Shown: positions 44,539 through 52,614 of the stretch, in pieces
Numbering within the stretch: the first letter of the stretch is position 1
How the letters are laid out: each line of letters starts with the position of its first letter
Source of the DNA: an uncultured Cellulophaga sp.
Lineage (GTDB): Bacteria; Bacteroidota; Bacteroidia; Flavobacteriales; Flavobacteriaceae
NCBI GenBank assembly: GCA_947492955.1
Contig: CANLOV010000007.1
Location: forward strand, 62,001 to 126,000
Length of the DNA stretch: 64,000 nucleotides
Direction: 5' to 3'
The notes under the pieces: model-generated
Seen by the model: only the letters and a program-made list of their open reading frames with translations
Databases searched by the model: none
What the model was told of the DNA's origin: nothing
Position numbers and translations under genes: made by a program

Positions 44539-45834
44539 TTAAGACCTTTTGAACACATTTCTAAACTGATAAAATAAGCGTTCTAAAAGACGAAGATCTT
44601 CAGTTATTATATCTGCATTTCCTTTCATTTCTTGCTTAAACTCTAGTTGTTTACCATAAGAAGTGATTAAGTCTCCAGAAATAGAAACATCCACTATATA
44701 TAATCCCTCTTTATCTGAAGTTGTGGAGATTTTAGTAACCCTCCCCTTAAGTACTCCAAATTCATATTCGGGGTAATCAAATAATGATATGTTTACGTTT
44801 TGTCCTATCCTTATTTTCCCTGCATTAGCACTTGGTGTTTTTAGTTTAACTACATAGGGAGATTTAGTACTAGGCAGTATAGAAAAAACCAAATCTCCTG
44901 TAGTTACAGTTTGGTTTTTATTCCAAAAATTAAAAAAAGAAACATGGCCATCTATTCTAGATTTTAAGACATATTTTAACTCCCATTCTTTAATGGCATT
45001 TTTTAGTTGGTTATAGGATTGAAGTGTACTTTTAAGCAACCTTACTTCTTCCCTATTCTTATTATAATTAGTTCCCTTTGAAGCATTATTAGCATTACTT
45101 ATAGCTTCTCGTAATTGAGATATAGTAATACTCATACTTTGATAATTCTTTTGAGCGGTAAGAAATTCTAACTGTTTGTTTTCATATTCTTGGGTAGAGA
45201 TGATACCTTTTTCAAAAAGTATCGTATTTCGTTCCAAATTCTTCTTTTTAAACTCCAGCTCGTTCTCACTAATTTTATATTGCGTATTTAGGTTTTGCAA
45301 TCTTCTACGAAGTTCTTTTAATGATATTTTGTTTGCCAAGGCTTCATTAGAAAATGGCTGCAACTCATTATTTAATTTGTATTGAAAATAGTTGTTTTCG
45401 AACTGAGAAAAATTAGACTCTACATCGCCTAAAAAAAGAATAGGTAGTTTATCAAAAGGAAAAAATACATTTTCTCGATTCATTTTAAGTGTATCCATTA
45501 CCGATTTCAAACGATACATATCTTTATAATTAGCCGTGTTTTCCAAAATAGCTAATACTTTATTTTTAGTTACTTGTTCTTTGTCTTTAACATACAGTGT
45601 ATCAATCTTTCCTGTAATTCTAGCATATTCCTTTTGTGGTGGAATCTTAGTGGTTAAAACAGCTTCTGTGGCTATTGTATCTGGGTATTTAATAAACCAA
45701 CTTAAAACCAATACCAGAATAAGTAACGAAAAAAATAATAAGCTCCCCCATCTAATTATCCAATGCGGAACTTTAGAAAGTATATCTTTTACTTCCTCAC
45801 TTCGTAATTCTATGTCGTTCAACTTTTCCCCCAT
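44539..45834 (-). CDS. HlyD family membrane-fusion protein for peptide export
   Basis: The 431-residue adaptor has one N-terminal membrane helix (about 31-50, L-L-F-F-S-L-L-I-L-V-L-V-L-S-W-F), a lipoyl/barrel half-motif (I-T-G-K-I-D-T-L-Y-V-K-D-K-E-Q-V), a long coiled-coil hairpin (about 150-270), and a returning beta-barrel (S-R-I-D-G-H-V-S-F-F-N). It should bridge the C39-ABC exporter to an outer-membrane channel, which is not encoded here. It is the last gene of the lanthipeptide export operon. Confidence 0.9.
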   Translation of the reverse strand: MGEKLNDIELRSEEVKDILSKVPHWIIRWGSLLFFSLLILVLVLSWFIKYPDTIATEAVLTTKIPPQKEYARITGKIDTLYVKDKEQVTKNKVLAILENTANYKDMYRLKSVMDTLKMNRENVFFPFDKLPILFLGDVESNFSQFENNYFQYKLNNELQPFSNEALANKISLKELRRRLQNLNTQYKISENELEFKKKNLERNTILFEKGIISTQEYENKQLEFLTAQKNYQSMSITISQLREAISNANNASKGTNYNKNREEVRLLKSTLQSYNQLKNAIKEWELKYVLKSRIDGHVSFFNFWNKNQTVTTGDLVFSILPSTKSPYVVKLKTPSANAGKIRIGQNVNISLFDYPEYEFGVLKGRVTKISTTSDKEGLYIVDVSISGDLITSYGKQLEFKQEMKGNADIITEDLRLLERLFYQFRNVFKRS

Positions 45835-45873
45835 TGTCTTACAAACATTTCCCCAAAGGGGAACGTATCTAAT

Positions 45874-48063
45874 TTATTTACCTAATTCCAATTGATTCTT
45901 TACCAGATTATAATAGCTTCCTTTTAGTGCTGTTAATTCTTTATGATTTCCTACTTCTGTAATTTCTCCTTTATCCAAAACAATAATTTGATCTGCATTT
46001 TTTACCGTACTTAATCGGTGTGCAATAATAATGACCGTTTTATTATTAAAAAAGGTTTGCAGTTTTTCCATTATCACTTTTTCATTATTAGCATCTAAAG
46101 CAGAAGTAGCTTCATCAAAAAATAAACAGTTAGGATTTTTATAGACCGCTCTTGCTATTAAAATACGTTGTTTTTGACCCGTACTTAAACCAACTCCCTC
46201 TGCTCCTATTTTTGTATTATAAGAAAGCGGTAAATCTTCTATAAATTCTTGTATATTGGCAACCTCTACTGCATACGCTAATCTGTCTTTATCAATAATA
46301 GTAGCTCCTACCGCAATATTTTTAGCGATGGTATTACTAAAAATATACCCTTCTTGCATTACTACACCACAATGGTCTCGCCAGTGTTTATGTGATAATT
46401 TCTTTACATCTAGATTTCCTGTTTTAACAATTCCTTCTTGCGGCTCATAAAACTTTAGTAGTAGTTTTAATAAAGTTGTTTTGCCACTACCACTTGGACC
46501 TACAATAGCTATTACCTTATTACTTGGTATATTTAGGCTTATATTCTTAAGAACAGGCTCCTCACTTCCTAAATACCTAAAGGAAACCTTTTCAAGATTA
46601 AAATTTATAGGGTTAGGAATGTCAGTAATAGACGCTCCCAGCGTTTCTTCGTCCTCTTTATTATGAATTTCAGATAAGCGTTCCAATGAAATTTTAGCAT
46701 CTTGTGCATCTCGAATAAAGAATACCAATTCTGAGATAGGAGAATTTAATTGACCTACGATATAAGAAATGGCTAATAACATCCCTAAGGTTATTTCTCC
46801 GTCTATAACCAGTTTGGCAGAAATTACTGTAATTAGAATATTCTTAAATTCATTAATGAAATCTGCTCCTACGTTTTGGTATTGGCGTAGCGATAGCTTT
46901 TTCATATACACTTTAAACAACTTAGCTTGGATATGTTCCCATTCCCATCTAAATTGTTTCTCTGCATTGTGCAGTTTTATTTCCTGCATTCCGCTAATCA
47001 GCTCAATTACTTTGCTTTGCTCGTGACTAACCTGAGAAAACTCTTTATAATCGAGTACTTTTCTTTTCTTTAGAAATATAAATACCCATCCAAAATAAAG
47101 GAGGCTACCGATTAAGAATATTAGAAAAACCCAAACATTATAATACAAAAGAACCAGTCCAAAAACAACCAGGTTCACCATTGAAAAGAGAACGTTTAAA
47201 GAGGAAGATGTTAATAATTTCTCTACGCGCTCATGGTCATTAATACGTTGCAGAATATCTCCTGTTAAGCGCGTATCAAAAAATGCAATGGGAAGGTTCA
47301 TTAACTTAATAAAGAAATCTGAAATCAAAGAAATATTAATTCGGGTACTTAGATGTAATAATATCCAACTCCGAATTACTTCTACTGCTGTTTTTCCTAG
47401 AAATAAAAACAATTGTGCAGCCAAAATTAAATACACAAAATGAATATCTTGATTCTTGATTCCAACATCTACAATACTCTGAGTAAGGAAAGGAAAAATT
47501 AATTGTAATAAACTACCAGCTAAAAGCCCAAAAAGTAATTGAATTAAAAATTTCTTATACCTAAAAAGGTACTTAGATAGAAAAGAGATGTTTAAACCTT
47601 CTTTTGTTTCTTCAAATTCACTTTCATAAAATTTAGGAGTAGGTTCTAACAATAAGGCTATACCTTCTTCAGTAGTATCACTAATATTATCTCCAATCCA
47701 ATGTTTAAGAAATTCTTCCTTTTGATAGGTAATTAAACCATGTGCAGGGTCAGACACATAACAAGTATCTCCTTTTAATTTATAAAGTACTACAAAATGG
47801 TTATTATTCCAATGTAAAATACAAGGAAGTGGAATTTCTTTTAAATGTGAAAAACTAATTTTAGAAGGTAAGGTACGTATTCCAATATGCTCAGAAGCAT
47901 CTGTTAAACCTTGTAAAGAGCTTCCTGTTCTTGTGGTCTCACATAATTCTCGTATTTCCTCTATAGAAATAGACTTTCCGTAATGTTTAGCAATTATTTT
48001 AAGACAAGTAGGCCCACAATCTTTAGCGTCTAGTTGCCTGTAGAATGGGAAGTTTCCCCTCAT
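45874..48063 (-). CDS. Peptidase-containing ABC exporter (C39 family)
   Basis: The 729-residue exporter has an N-terminal C39 peptidase with catalytic Cys16 in K-D-C-G-P-T-C, His89 in N-N-N-H-F-V-V-L-Y and Asp105 in S-D-P-A-H-G. Six membrane helices follow (about 165-440). The nucleotide-binding domain has Walker A G-P-S-G-S-G-K-T-T and a signature L-S-T-G-Q-K-Q-R (T in place of the usual second-position G), then L-F-F-D-E-A-T-S-A-L-D-A. It should cleave the leader of the precursor after its Gly-Gly and export the core. It lies 2 nt after the S8 protease gene. Confidence 0.93.
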   Translation of the reverse strand: MRGNFPFYRQLDAKDCGPTCLKIIAKHYGKSISIEEIRELCETTRTGSSLQGLTDASEHIGIRTLPSKISFSHLKEIPLPCILHWNNNHFVVLYKLKGDTCYVSDPAHGLITYQKEEFLKHWIGDNISDTTEEGIALLLEPTPKFYESEFEETKEGLNISFLSKYLFRYKKFLIQLLFGLLAGSLLQLIFPFLTQSIVDVGIKNQDIHFVYLILAAQLFLFLGKTAVEVIRSWILLHLSTRINISLISDFFIKLMNLPIAFFDTRLTGDILQRINDHERVEKLLTSSSLNVLFSMVNLVVFGLVLLYYNVWVFLIFLIGSLLYFGWVFIFLKKRKVLDYKEFSQVSHEQSKVIELISGMQEIKLHNAEKQFRWEWEHIQAKLFKVYMKKLSLRQYQNVGADFINEFKNILITVISAKLVIDGEITLGMLLAISYIVGQLNSPISELVFFIRDAQDAKISLERLSEIHNKEDEETLGASITDIPNPINFNLEKVSFRYLGSEEPVLKNISLNIPSNKVIAIVGPSGSGKTTLLKLLLKFYEPQEGIVKTGNLDVKKLSHKHWRDHCGVVMQEGYIFSNTIAKNIAVGATIIDKDRLAYAVEVANIQEFIEDLPLSYNTKIGAEGVGLSTGQKQRILIARAVYKNPNCLFFDEATSALDANNEKVIMEKLQTFFNNKTVIIIAHRLSTVKNADQIIVLDKGEITEVGNHKELTALKGSYYNLVKNQLELGK

Positions 48064-48065
48064 AA

Positions 48066-49727
48066 TTATTTAGATCTCTTTTTAGAAATCTCTTCTGCCA
48101 TTAATAACGCATTATAGGCATTTACTATTTTTCCTGATTTTGATAGTGAAGAAAAGGGAACTAACGAATCTTTTTTCCTATTTCTAGAAATATTAACCAT
48201 AACATCATAGGGCGTTCCAGAATCCATTAATATTTTCTTTACTTCGTATGCTTTTAAATTTGGATAATATGATTTGATGAGAGCGGCTATACCTGTAACT
48301 ATAGGTGCAGCTATGGATGTCCCCCTTATAAACTCATATCCATTTAAAACAGTAGTGGTATATACACTATCAGCTGGTGCAAAAATATCTACATTATCTT
48401 TCCCATAATTTGAGAATGATGACTTAAGATTTTTATTTAAATTTTTAGAGCTACCACCTACCATCATAAAATTATTTGAAATTTCATTACTATAATAATC
48501 ATTATCATTAGGGTAAAAATTTCTAGAAATATCTATATTTTCATTATCATTCCCAGCACCATTTACTATAAGCACATCATTTTTTTCAGCATATTTAATA
48601 GCATCAAAAATCCATTCTTTATGCACCGAAAACTTTTTTATAATACTTATGTTTATTATTTGCGCTCCATTATCTACAGCATAACGAATTGCTAATGCTA
48701 ATTCTTTATCATGAGCCTGTCCATACCCTGCAGCCACTATAGGCATTATTTTAACATTATTAATTATTCCTTTAATTCCAAAATTATTTTTTCTACATGC
48801 AGCAAGAATACCCACCATAGCTGTACCATGTGAAATTGTATCAGTATTATTATCTACTAAAGAATTACCATAATTGTTATCATTTAAATTATCAGAGTCA
48901 TCTCCCATAATTTTTCGCTCATCATAATCTATATTATAATAAATATCTCGATATCTACGATGAGTATCTACATCATCATTTGCATTTTTAACACTATAAT
49001 TATATTTCACTGCCCACTTTAAAGTTTCTATATCTTTTTGTAAATCATTTCTTAATTCACCAATACTATCCAAATTTTCAATAGTCATTTCACTACGAGG
49101 TATAATGGATGCAAATTTTTTAATAGCTTTTTTTAAACTCACCATATAGGTACTATCACTTTCAAAATATTCATGTCTTTCAGCAACTTTCTCTTCTAAC
49201 ATCTTCTTCGCCGCTAAATACTCTTTATACTTCCTTTTTAGTTCATTTGACTTAATGCCAGCTATAGATTTATTTCTAAAAATCTTTTTATAATAGCGAA
49301 CCATTCTCACAAATTCATGATTCTCATAATTATTATTTTCTCCTTTTATATTACCCATAAAATTCCAACCATAATAATCATCTATATAGCCATTACCATC
49401 GTCATCTATATTATTATTGGGTATTTCATCAAAGTTGTTCCAAAAAACACCATCAAAATCTTCATGATCTAAATCTACTGCCATATCAATAAAAGCTATA
49501 ACTACATTTTGTCCTTTCTTCTTTTTTATTAAGTTAAAATAAGCTTTTTTTATAGCTACACCTGGAACACTATCTTCTGAAAAACTTTTAAGATGCCAAG
49601 ACTTCATCTCCAATTTTTTAGTTTCTTGAACTGTAGAATCATTCTTAATCTTTTCAATGATATCCTTTTGGCTCGTTTTACATGAAAATAATATACATGT
49701 ACATAATATAATAATTTTTTTTTTCAT
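48066..49727 (-). CDS. S8 subtilisin-like protease lipoprotein (LanP-like)
   Basis: The 553-residue lipoprotein (L-F-S-C-K-T-S, Cys16) has a subtilisin domain. The catalytic triad is Asp81 in A-F-I-D-M-A-V-D, His in I-S-H-G-T-A-M-V-G (about 298), and Ser in R-G-T-S-I-A-A-P-I-V-T-G (about 467). The oxyanion Asn is in V-N-G-A-G-N-D. The Asp motif is D-M-A rather than the usual D-T/S-G. A helical insert (about 125-280) follows the first strand. Its place between precursor and exporter suggests leader trimming in the periplasm, or maturation of another exported peptide. Confidence 0.88.
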   Translation of the reverse strand: MKKKIIILCTCILFSCKTSQKDIIEKIKNDSTVQETKKLEMKSWHLKSFSEDSVPGVAIKKAYFNLIKKKKGQNVVIAFIDMAVDLDHEDFDGVFWNNFDEIPNNNIDDDGNGYIDDYYGWNFMGNIKGENNNYENHEFVRMVRYYKKIFRNKSIAGIKSNELKRKYKEYLAAKKMLEEKVAERHEYFESDSTYMVSLKKAIKKFASIIPRSEMTIENLDSIGELRNDLQKDIETLKWAVKYNYSVKNANDDVDTHRRYRDIYYNIDYDERKIMGDDSDNLNDNNYGNSLVDNNTDTISHGTAMVGILAACRKNNFGIKGIINNVKIMPIVAAGYGQAHDKELALAIRYAVDNGAQIINISIIKKFSVHKEWIFDAIKYAEKNDVLIVNGAGNDNENIDISRNFYPNDNDYYSNEISNNFMMVGGSSKNLNKNLKSSFSNYGKDNVDIFAPADSVYTTTVLNGYEFIRGTSIAAPIVTGIAALIKSYYPNLKAYEVKKILMDSGTPYDVMVNISRNRKKDSLVPFSSLSKSGKIVNAYNALLMAEEISKKRSK

Positions 49728-49782
49728 TATTTTTTAATAATTATAAATATTATTTTAATATAAATTACAGAAAAGAATAGTT

Positions 49783-49828
49783 AAAAAATTAATAGCTTTT
49801 ATGAATTCATAAAAGCTATTAATTTTTT
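49783..49828. terminator. 46 bp perfect palindrome after lanA
   Basis: Two 23 bp arms, centred on GAATTC at 49803-49808, pair without a mismatch and end in A6/T6 tracts. It lies 4 nt after the lanA stop and 55 nt before the S8 gene. It is AT-rich but shaped like a bidirectional intrinsic terminator, so it may raise lanA mRNA relative to the export genes. Confidence 0.65.
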
Positions 49829-49832
49829 GTCT

Positions 49833-49985
49833 TTAACTTTCCATACATTTTCTTGTGCTACCTCCTGATACCGAAATTGTGCCATCATCATCTCCAGGTC
49901 CTCCTCCTTTTATTATATTTAATGTAGTTAGTTTGCTTATTCCAAGCTTATCCAATTCTAATTTAATTTTTTTTACTTTTTCCAT
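49833..49985 (-). CDS. lanA: Class I lanthipeptide precursor (50 residues, GG leader)
   Basis: The leader MEKVKKIKLELDKLGISKLT is followed by T-L-N-I-I-K-G-G-G and the core P-G-D-D-D-G-T-I-S-V-S-G-G-S-T-R-K-C-M-E-S. The leader has the basic K-K-I-K-L-x-L-D-K motif typical of Bacteroidetes class I leaders and ends in a double-glycine site suited to the C39 exporter. The core has three Ser and two Thr before a single Cys47, plus a C-terminal Ser50, so at most one lanthionine ring can form. The Asp-rich DDD is unusual. It lies between the regulator and protease genes of the cluster. Confidence 0.82.
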   Translation of the reverse strand: MEKVKKIKLELDKLGISKLTTLNIIKGGGPGDDDGTISVSGGSTRKCMES

Positions 49986-50057
49986 TTTCTAATAATTTAT
50001 GGTTTATAACTCACGAAAGCTACTAAATAATTCATGTTATATTATATCTAATATTAT

Positions 50058-50075
50058 CTAAATTCATGAATCTAG
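50058..50075. promoter_or_regulatory. lan operator before lanA
   Basis: CTAAATTCATGAATCTAG matches the CTAnATTCATGAATnTAG palindrome seen before lanB. Its centre is 81 bp upstream of the lanA ATG on the minus strand. Confidence 0.6.
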
Positions 50076-50081
50076 CCAATT

Positions 50082-51767
50082 TTAACTTTCCTTTTTTAGT
50101 TTTCTTATATAATAAGAAGGATAAATTCCTGTATGCTTTTGAAAAGCTTTTGTAAAAGATTCTGAATTTTTAAAGCCTATTTCAAATGCAACTGCTTTAA
50201 CTGTATAGTTTCTCAATTTTTTACTTGTTTTTAATTCATTAACCACATATTCTATACGCAAATCATTGATATAATTACTGAAGTTTTTCTTTTTATATAC
50301 ATTAATTATTTTGGATAAATAATTACTATTTGTATTCATTTTTTTTGCCATATTTCCTAATGTAATATCTTTGCTCAAAAATTTTTTGTCCTCTTCAAAT
50401 TTTAATATTAATTGTAGTATACTTTCTATTACTTCTTTTGATAATTCTATTTTTTTAGTTTGTTCTTCTTTCGTTTCTATAGTTATATTTTCCTGAATTT
50501 TATTATTCTTTATAAGCTTTTCATATCTCTTTTTATAAATTTTCTTTTTCTTATAATAAAAAAAACATAAGACAGTAATCACTATAAACAAAAAAGAAAG
50601 TATATATAATATTTTTGAAGATATATTATTATCAGCTTCAAGCCTTAATATCAAATTTTCTTTCTCGGAAATAAGCTTAGGTATATCATACTCTCTATTC
50701 ATTTTATCTTGCAATGAATTGTATTTAAACTTAACCACTTTATTATAATTAATCAATTTTTCTAGATATACTAACTGATTATTATGATCTCCCTTCTTTT
50801 TATGTATATCATATAATAATTCATATGCATCCGAAAATTGAGATAAGTAACTCCTTTTTTTAAAAATCATCGTATCCGCCTTTTTTAAAGCTATTAATGC
50901 ATTTACAGTATCTTTTTGCATTAATAAGGCTTTCCCTTTGTAAATATAAGCTAACACTGTATTGAGAGTGTCTTTGTTTTTTGATAGTAATGGTAGTGCT
51001 TTTGTAATACTATCTATAGAAGCCAAGTATTTTTGCTTATTTAACAAATTTTTCCCTTCTGATAAAATAAATAATGAGTAATAATCATCTCTATTATAAA
51101 ATAAAGATTTTTTAATCCCTAATAAATTATAGACCGTTGAAGAGTCAGGTTTATTAATCTCAGAATACAAATGACCTATCGAAAACATATTCCCTAAATA
51201 ATTATCTATATATTCTTCCTCTAACCTTTCTTTTACAATATGATTATAAGATTTTAAATGAATATTTAGAGCTTCATCATGTTGATTCAAAAACCCCTTT
51301 ATTATTCCTATATTATTCATTATTATAAAATATGAATTGGGTTGTTCAATTTTATTAATTTTTTTTTCTGCTTCTAAATAATTTTTTAATGCTTTCTCAT
51401 AATCTCCTTTTGAATAAAATAAATTTCCTTTTCTTAAATATGTAATACCTACATGTTTATAGTTTTTAATTTTTTCAGATACTAATAATGTACTATCACA
51501 ATATTTTAAAGAAGTAATAAAATCGTTTATTATAGAAAAAAAATAATACCCATCAATGATTTTATCTTCATTATTTTCATATACAGCTTTATTTAAAAAT
51601 AATTGAGCATAAAAATTTGAAGCAATAGTATCTTTAGGGTTTTTAAAAATTAAATCTTCTATATAATTATATTCTTTGTTTATTAATGTATCTCTTCTCT
51701 CCTGTGTATAGCAAAATGAAAATTGAAACAATGCGAGAAGTAATAATAAAAAATGTTTAATCCTCAT
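50082..51767 (-). CDS. Membrane AraC-type regulator with periplasmic TPR sensor
   Basis: The 561-residue protein has a signal-like helix (1-20), a TPR-rich region (about 55-350, for example Y-L-R-K-G-N-L-F-Y-S-K-G-D-Y-E-K-A), a membrane segment (about 377-400) and a C-terminal AraC domain (about 460-558). The AraC part includes N-M-A-K-K-M-N-T-N-S-N-Y-L-S-K-I and A-F-E-I-G-F-K-N-S-E-S-F-T-K-A-F-Q-K. The layout puts the sensor in the periplasm and the DNA-binding part in the cytoplasm. It overlaps the LanB C-domain gene by 11 nt and is the best candidate regulator of the operators before lanA and lanB. Confidence 0.88.
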   Translation of the reverse strand: MRIKHFLLLLLALFQFSFCYTQERRDTLINKEYNYIEDLIFKNPKDTIASNFYAQLFLNKAVYENNEDKIIDGYYFFSIINDFITSLKYCDSTLLVSEKIKNYKHVGITYLRKGNLFYSKGDYEKALKNYLEAEKKINKIEQPNSYFIIMNNIGIIKGFLNQHDEALNIHLKSYNHIVKERLEEEYIDNYLGNMFSIGHLYSEINKPDSSTVYNLLGIKKSLFYNRDDYYSLFILSEGKNLLNKQKYLASIDSITKALPLLSKNKDTLNTVLAYIYKGKALLMQKDTVNALIALKKADTMIFKKRSYLSQFSDAYELLYDIHKKKGDHNNQLVYLEKLINYNKVVKFKYNSLQDKMNREYDIPKLISEKENLILRLEADNNISSKILYILSFLFIVITVLCFFYYKKKKIYKKRYEKLIKNNKIQENITIETKEEQTKKIELSKEVIESILQLILKFEEDKKFLSKDITLGNMAKKMNTNSNYLSKIINVYKKKNFSNYINDLRIEYVVNELKTSKKLRNYTVKAVAFEIGFKNSESFTKAFQKHTGIYPSYYIRKLKKES

Positions 51768-52611
51768 TTTTTTTGATATTAGATAATTGATATCTTCCTA
51801 GAAAATCATATGCAATCATTTCATGAAATCTTTGTTTATTTCTAAAAGCTCTATTCACAAACATATGTATATAATTCATTAATAAATTTGGAATAGAAAC
51901 TTTCAAATTTTCTAGTTTTCTCTCAGTCAATATCTTACTCACTAAAGGGCTTATTCGAAGATTCCTTTCTTCTAAAATATTAACTAGAGGTATAAAATTA
52001 TCAATACTCATAATATTATTTAACTCAGTCTTTATATTTCTATACTTTTTGTCGAGACTTAATTTCGTAACCTTCTTAATTTTAAACTCACTTTTAAACT
52101 CTAAAAAATTTTTATTGTAAAAATTAAGTTTTTCTAATTCATTCAAGTTAAACTGATTCAAAAATGAATCTATACTTTTTAATATAAATAAGAAATAAGT
52201 TTGTTCGTCCTTTATAATTGACATAGCTTTCACAACTAGCTCACTATCATAAAAAAATATTTGTTCAGAAAGCTCCATTGTTGAGATTCCATAACGCTCT
52301 AACTCTCGATTGTATGTATCAATCTGTATATTATAAATTAAGTTATCTTTAACATATGGTAAGAACATTTCTTTACACTTAAATATAACTTTATTGAGAA
52401 ACTCTATTTTATTTAATTTAAAGCGTATACGTAAATGAAAATCTGGGTCACTATACCTAATAAAAAACCATTGAGTAATAATTTTATCTTTTAATAATTT
52501 ATTTGCTAATGGTATAATAGTTTCTTTTAAAACAATATCTGCTACATGTGTTCCACAATAGATTTTATAATACAACCATTCATCTCCTAAAATAAATTTT
52601 CGCTTAATCAT
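51757..52611 (-). CDS. Lantibiotic dehydratase C-domain (thiopeptide-type bacteriocin biosynthesis protein)
   Basis: The 284-residue protein matches the SpaB_C/Lant_dehydr_C elimination domain as a separate polypeptide. It has E-W-L-Y-Y-K-I-Y-C-G at the start, W-F-F-I-R-Y-S-D-P-D-F-H-L-R-I-R-F, Y-N-R-E-L-E-R-Y-G, and M-F-V-N-R-A-F near the end. In class I lanthipeptides this domain removes glutamate from glutamylated Ser/Thr to give dehydro residues. The split from the N-domain recalls the pinensin pathway. It lies 3 nt after lanB. Confidence 0.9.
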   Translation of the reverse strand: MIKRKFILGDEWLYYKIYCGTHVADIVLKETIIPLANKLLKDKIITQWFFIRYSDPDFHLRIRFKLNKIEFLNKVIFKCKEMFLPYVKDNLIYNIQIDTYNRELERYGISTMELSEQIFFYDSELVVKAMSIIKDEQTYFLFILKSIDSFLNQFNLNELEKLNFYNKNFLEFKSEFKIKKVTKLSLDKKYRNIKTELNNIMSIDNFIPLVNILEERNLRISPLVSKILTERKLENLKVSIPNLLMNYIHMFVNRAFRNKQRFHEMIAYDFLGRYQLSNIKKNED

Positions 52612-52614
52612 TTA

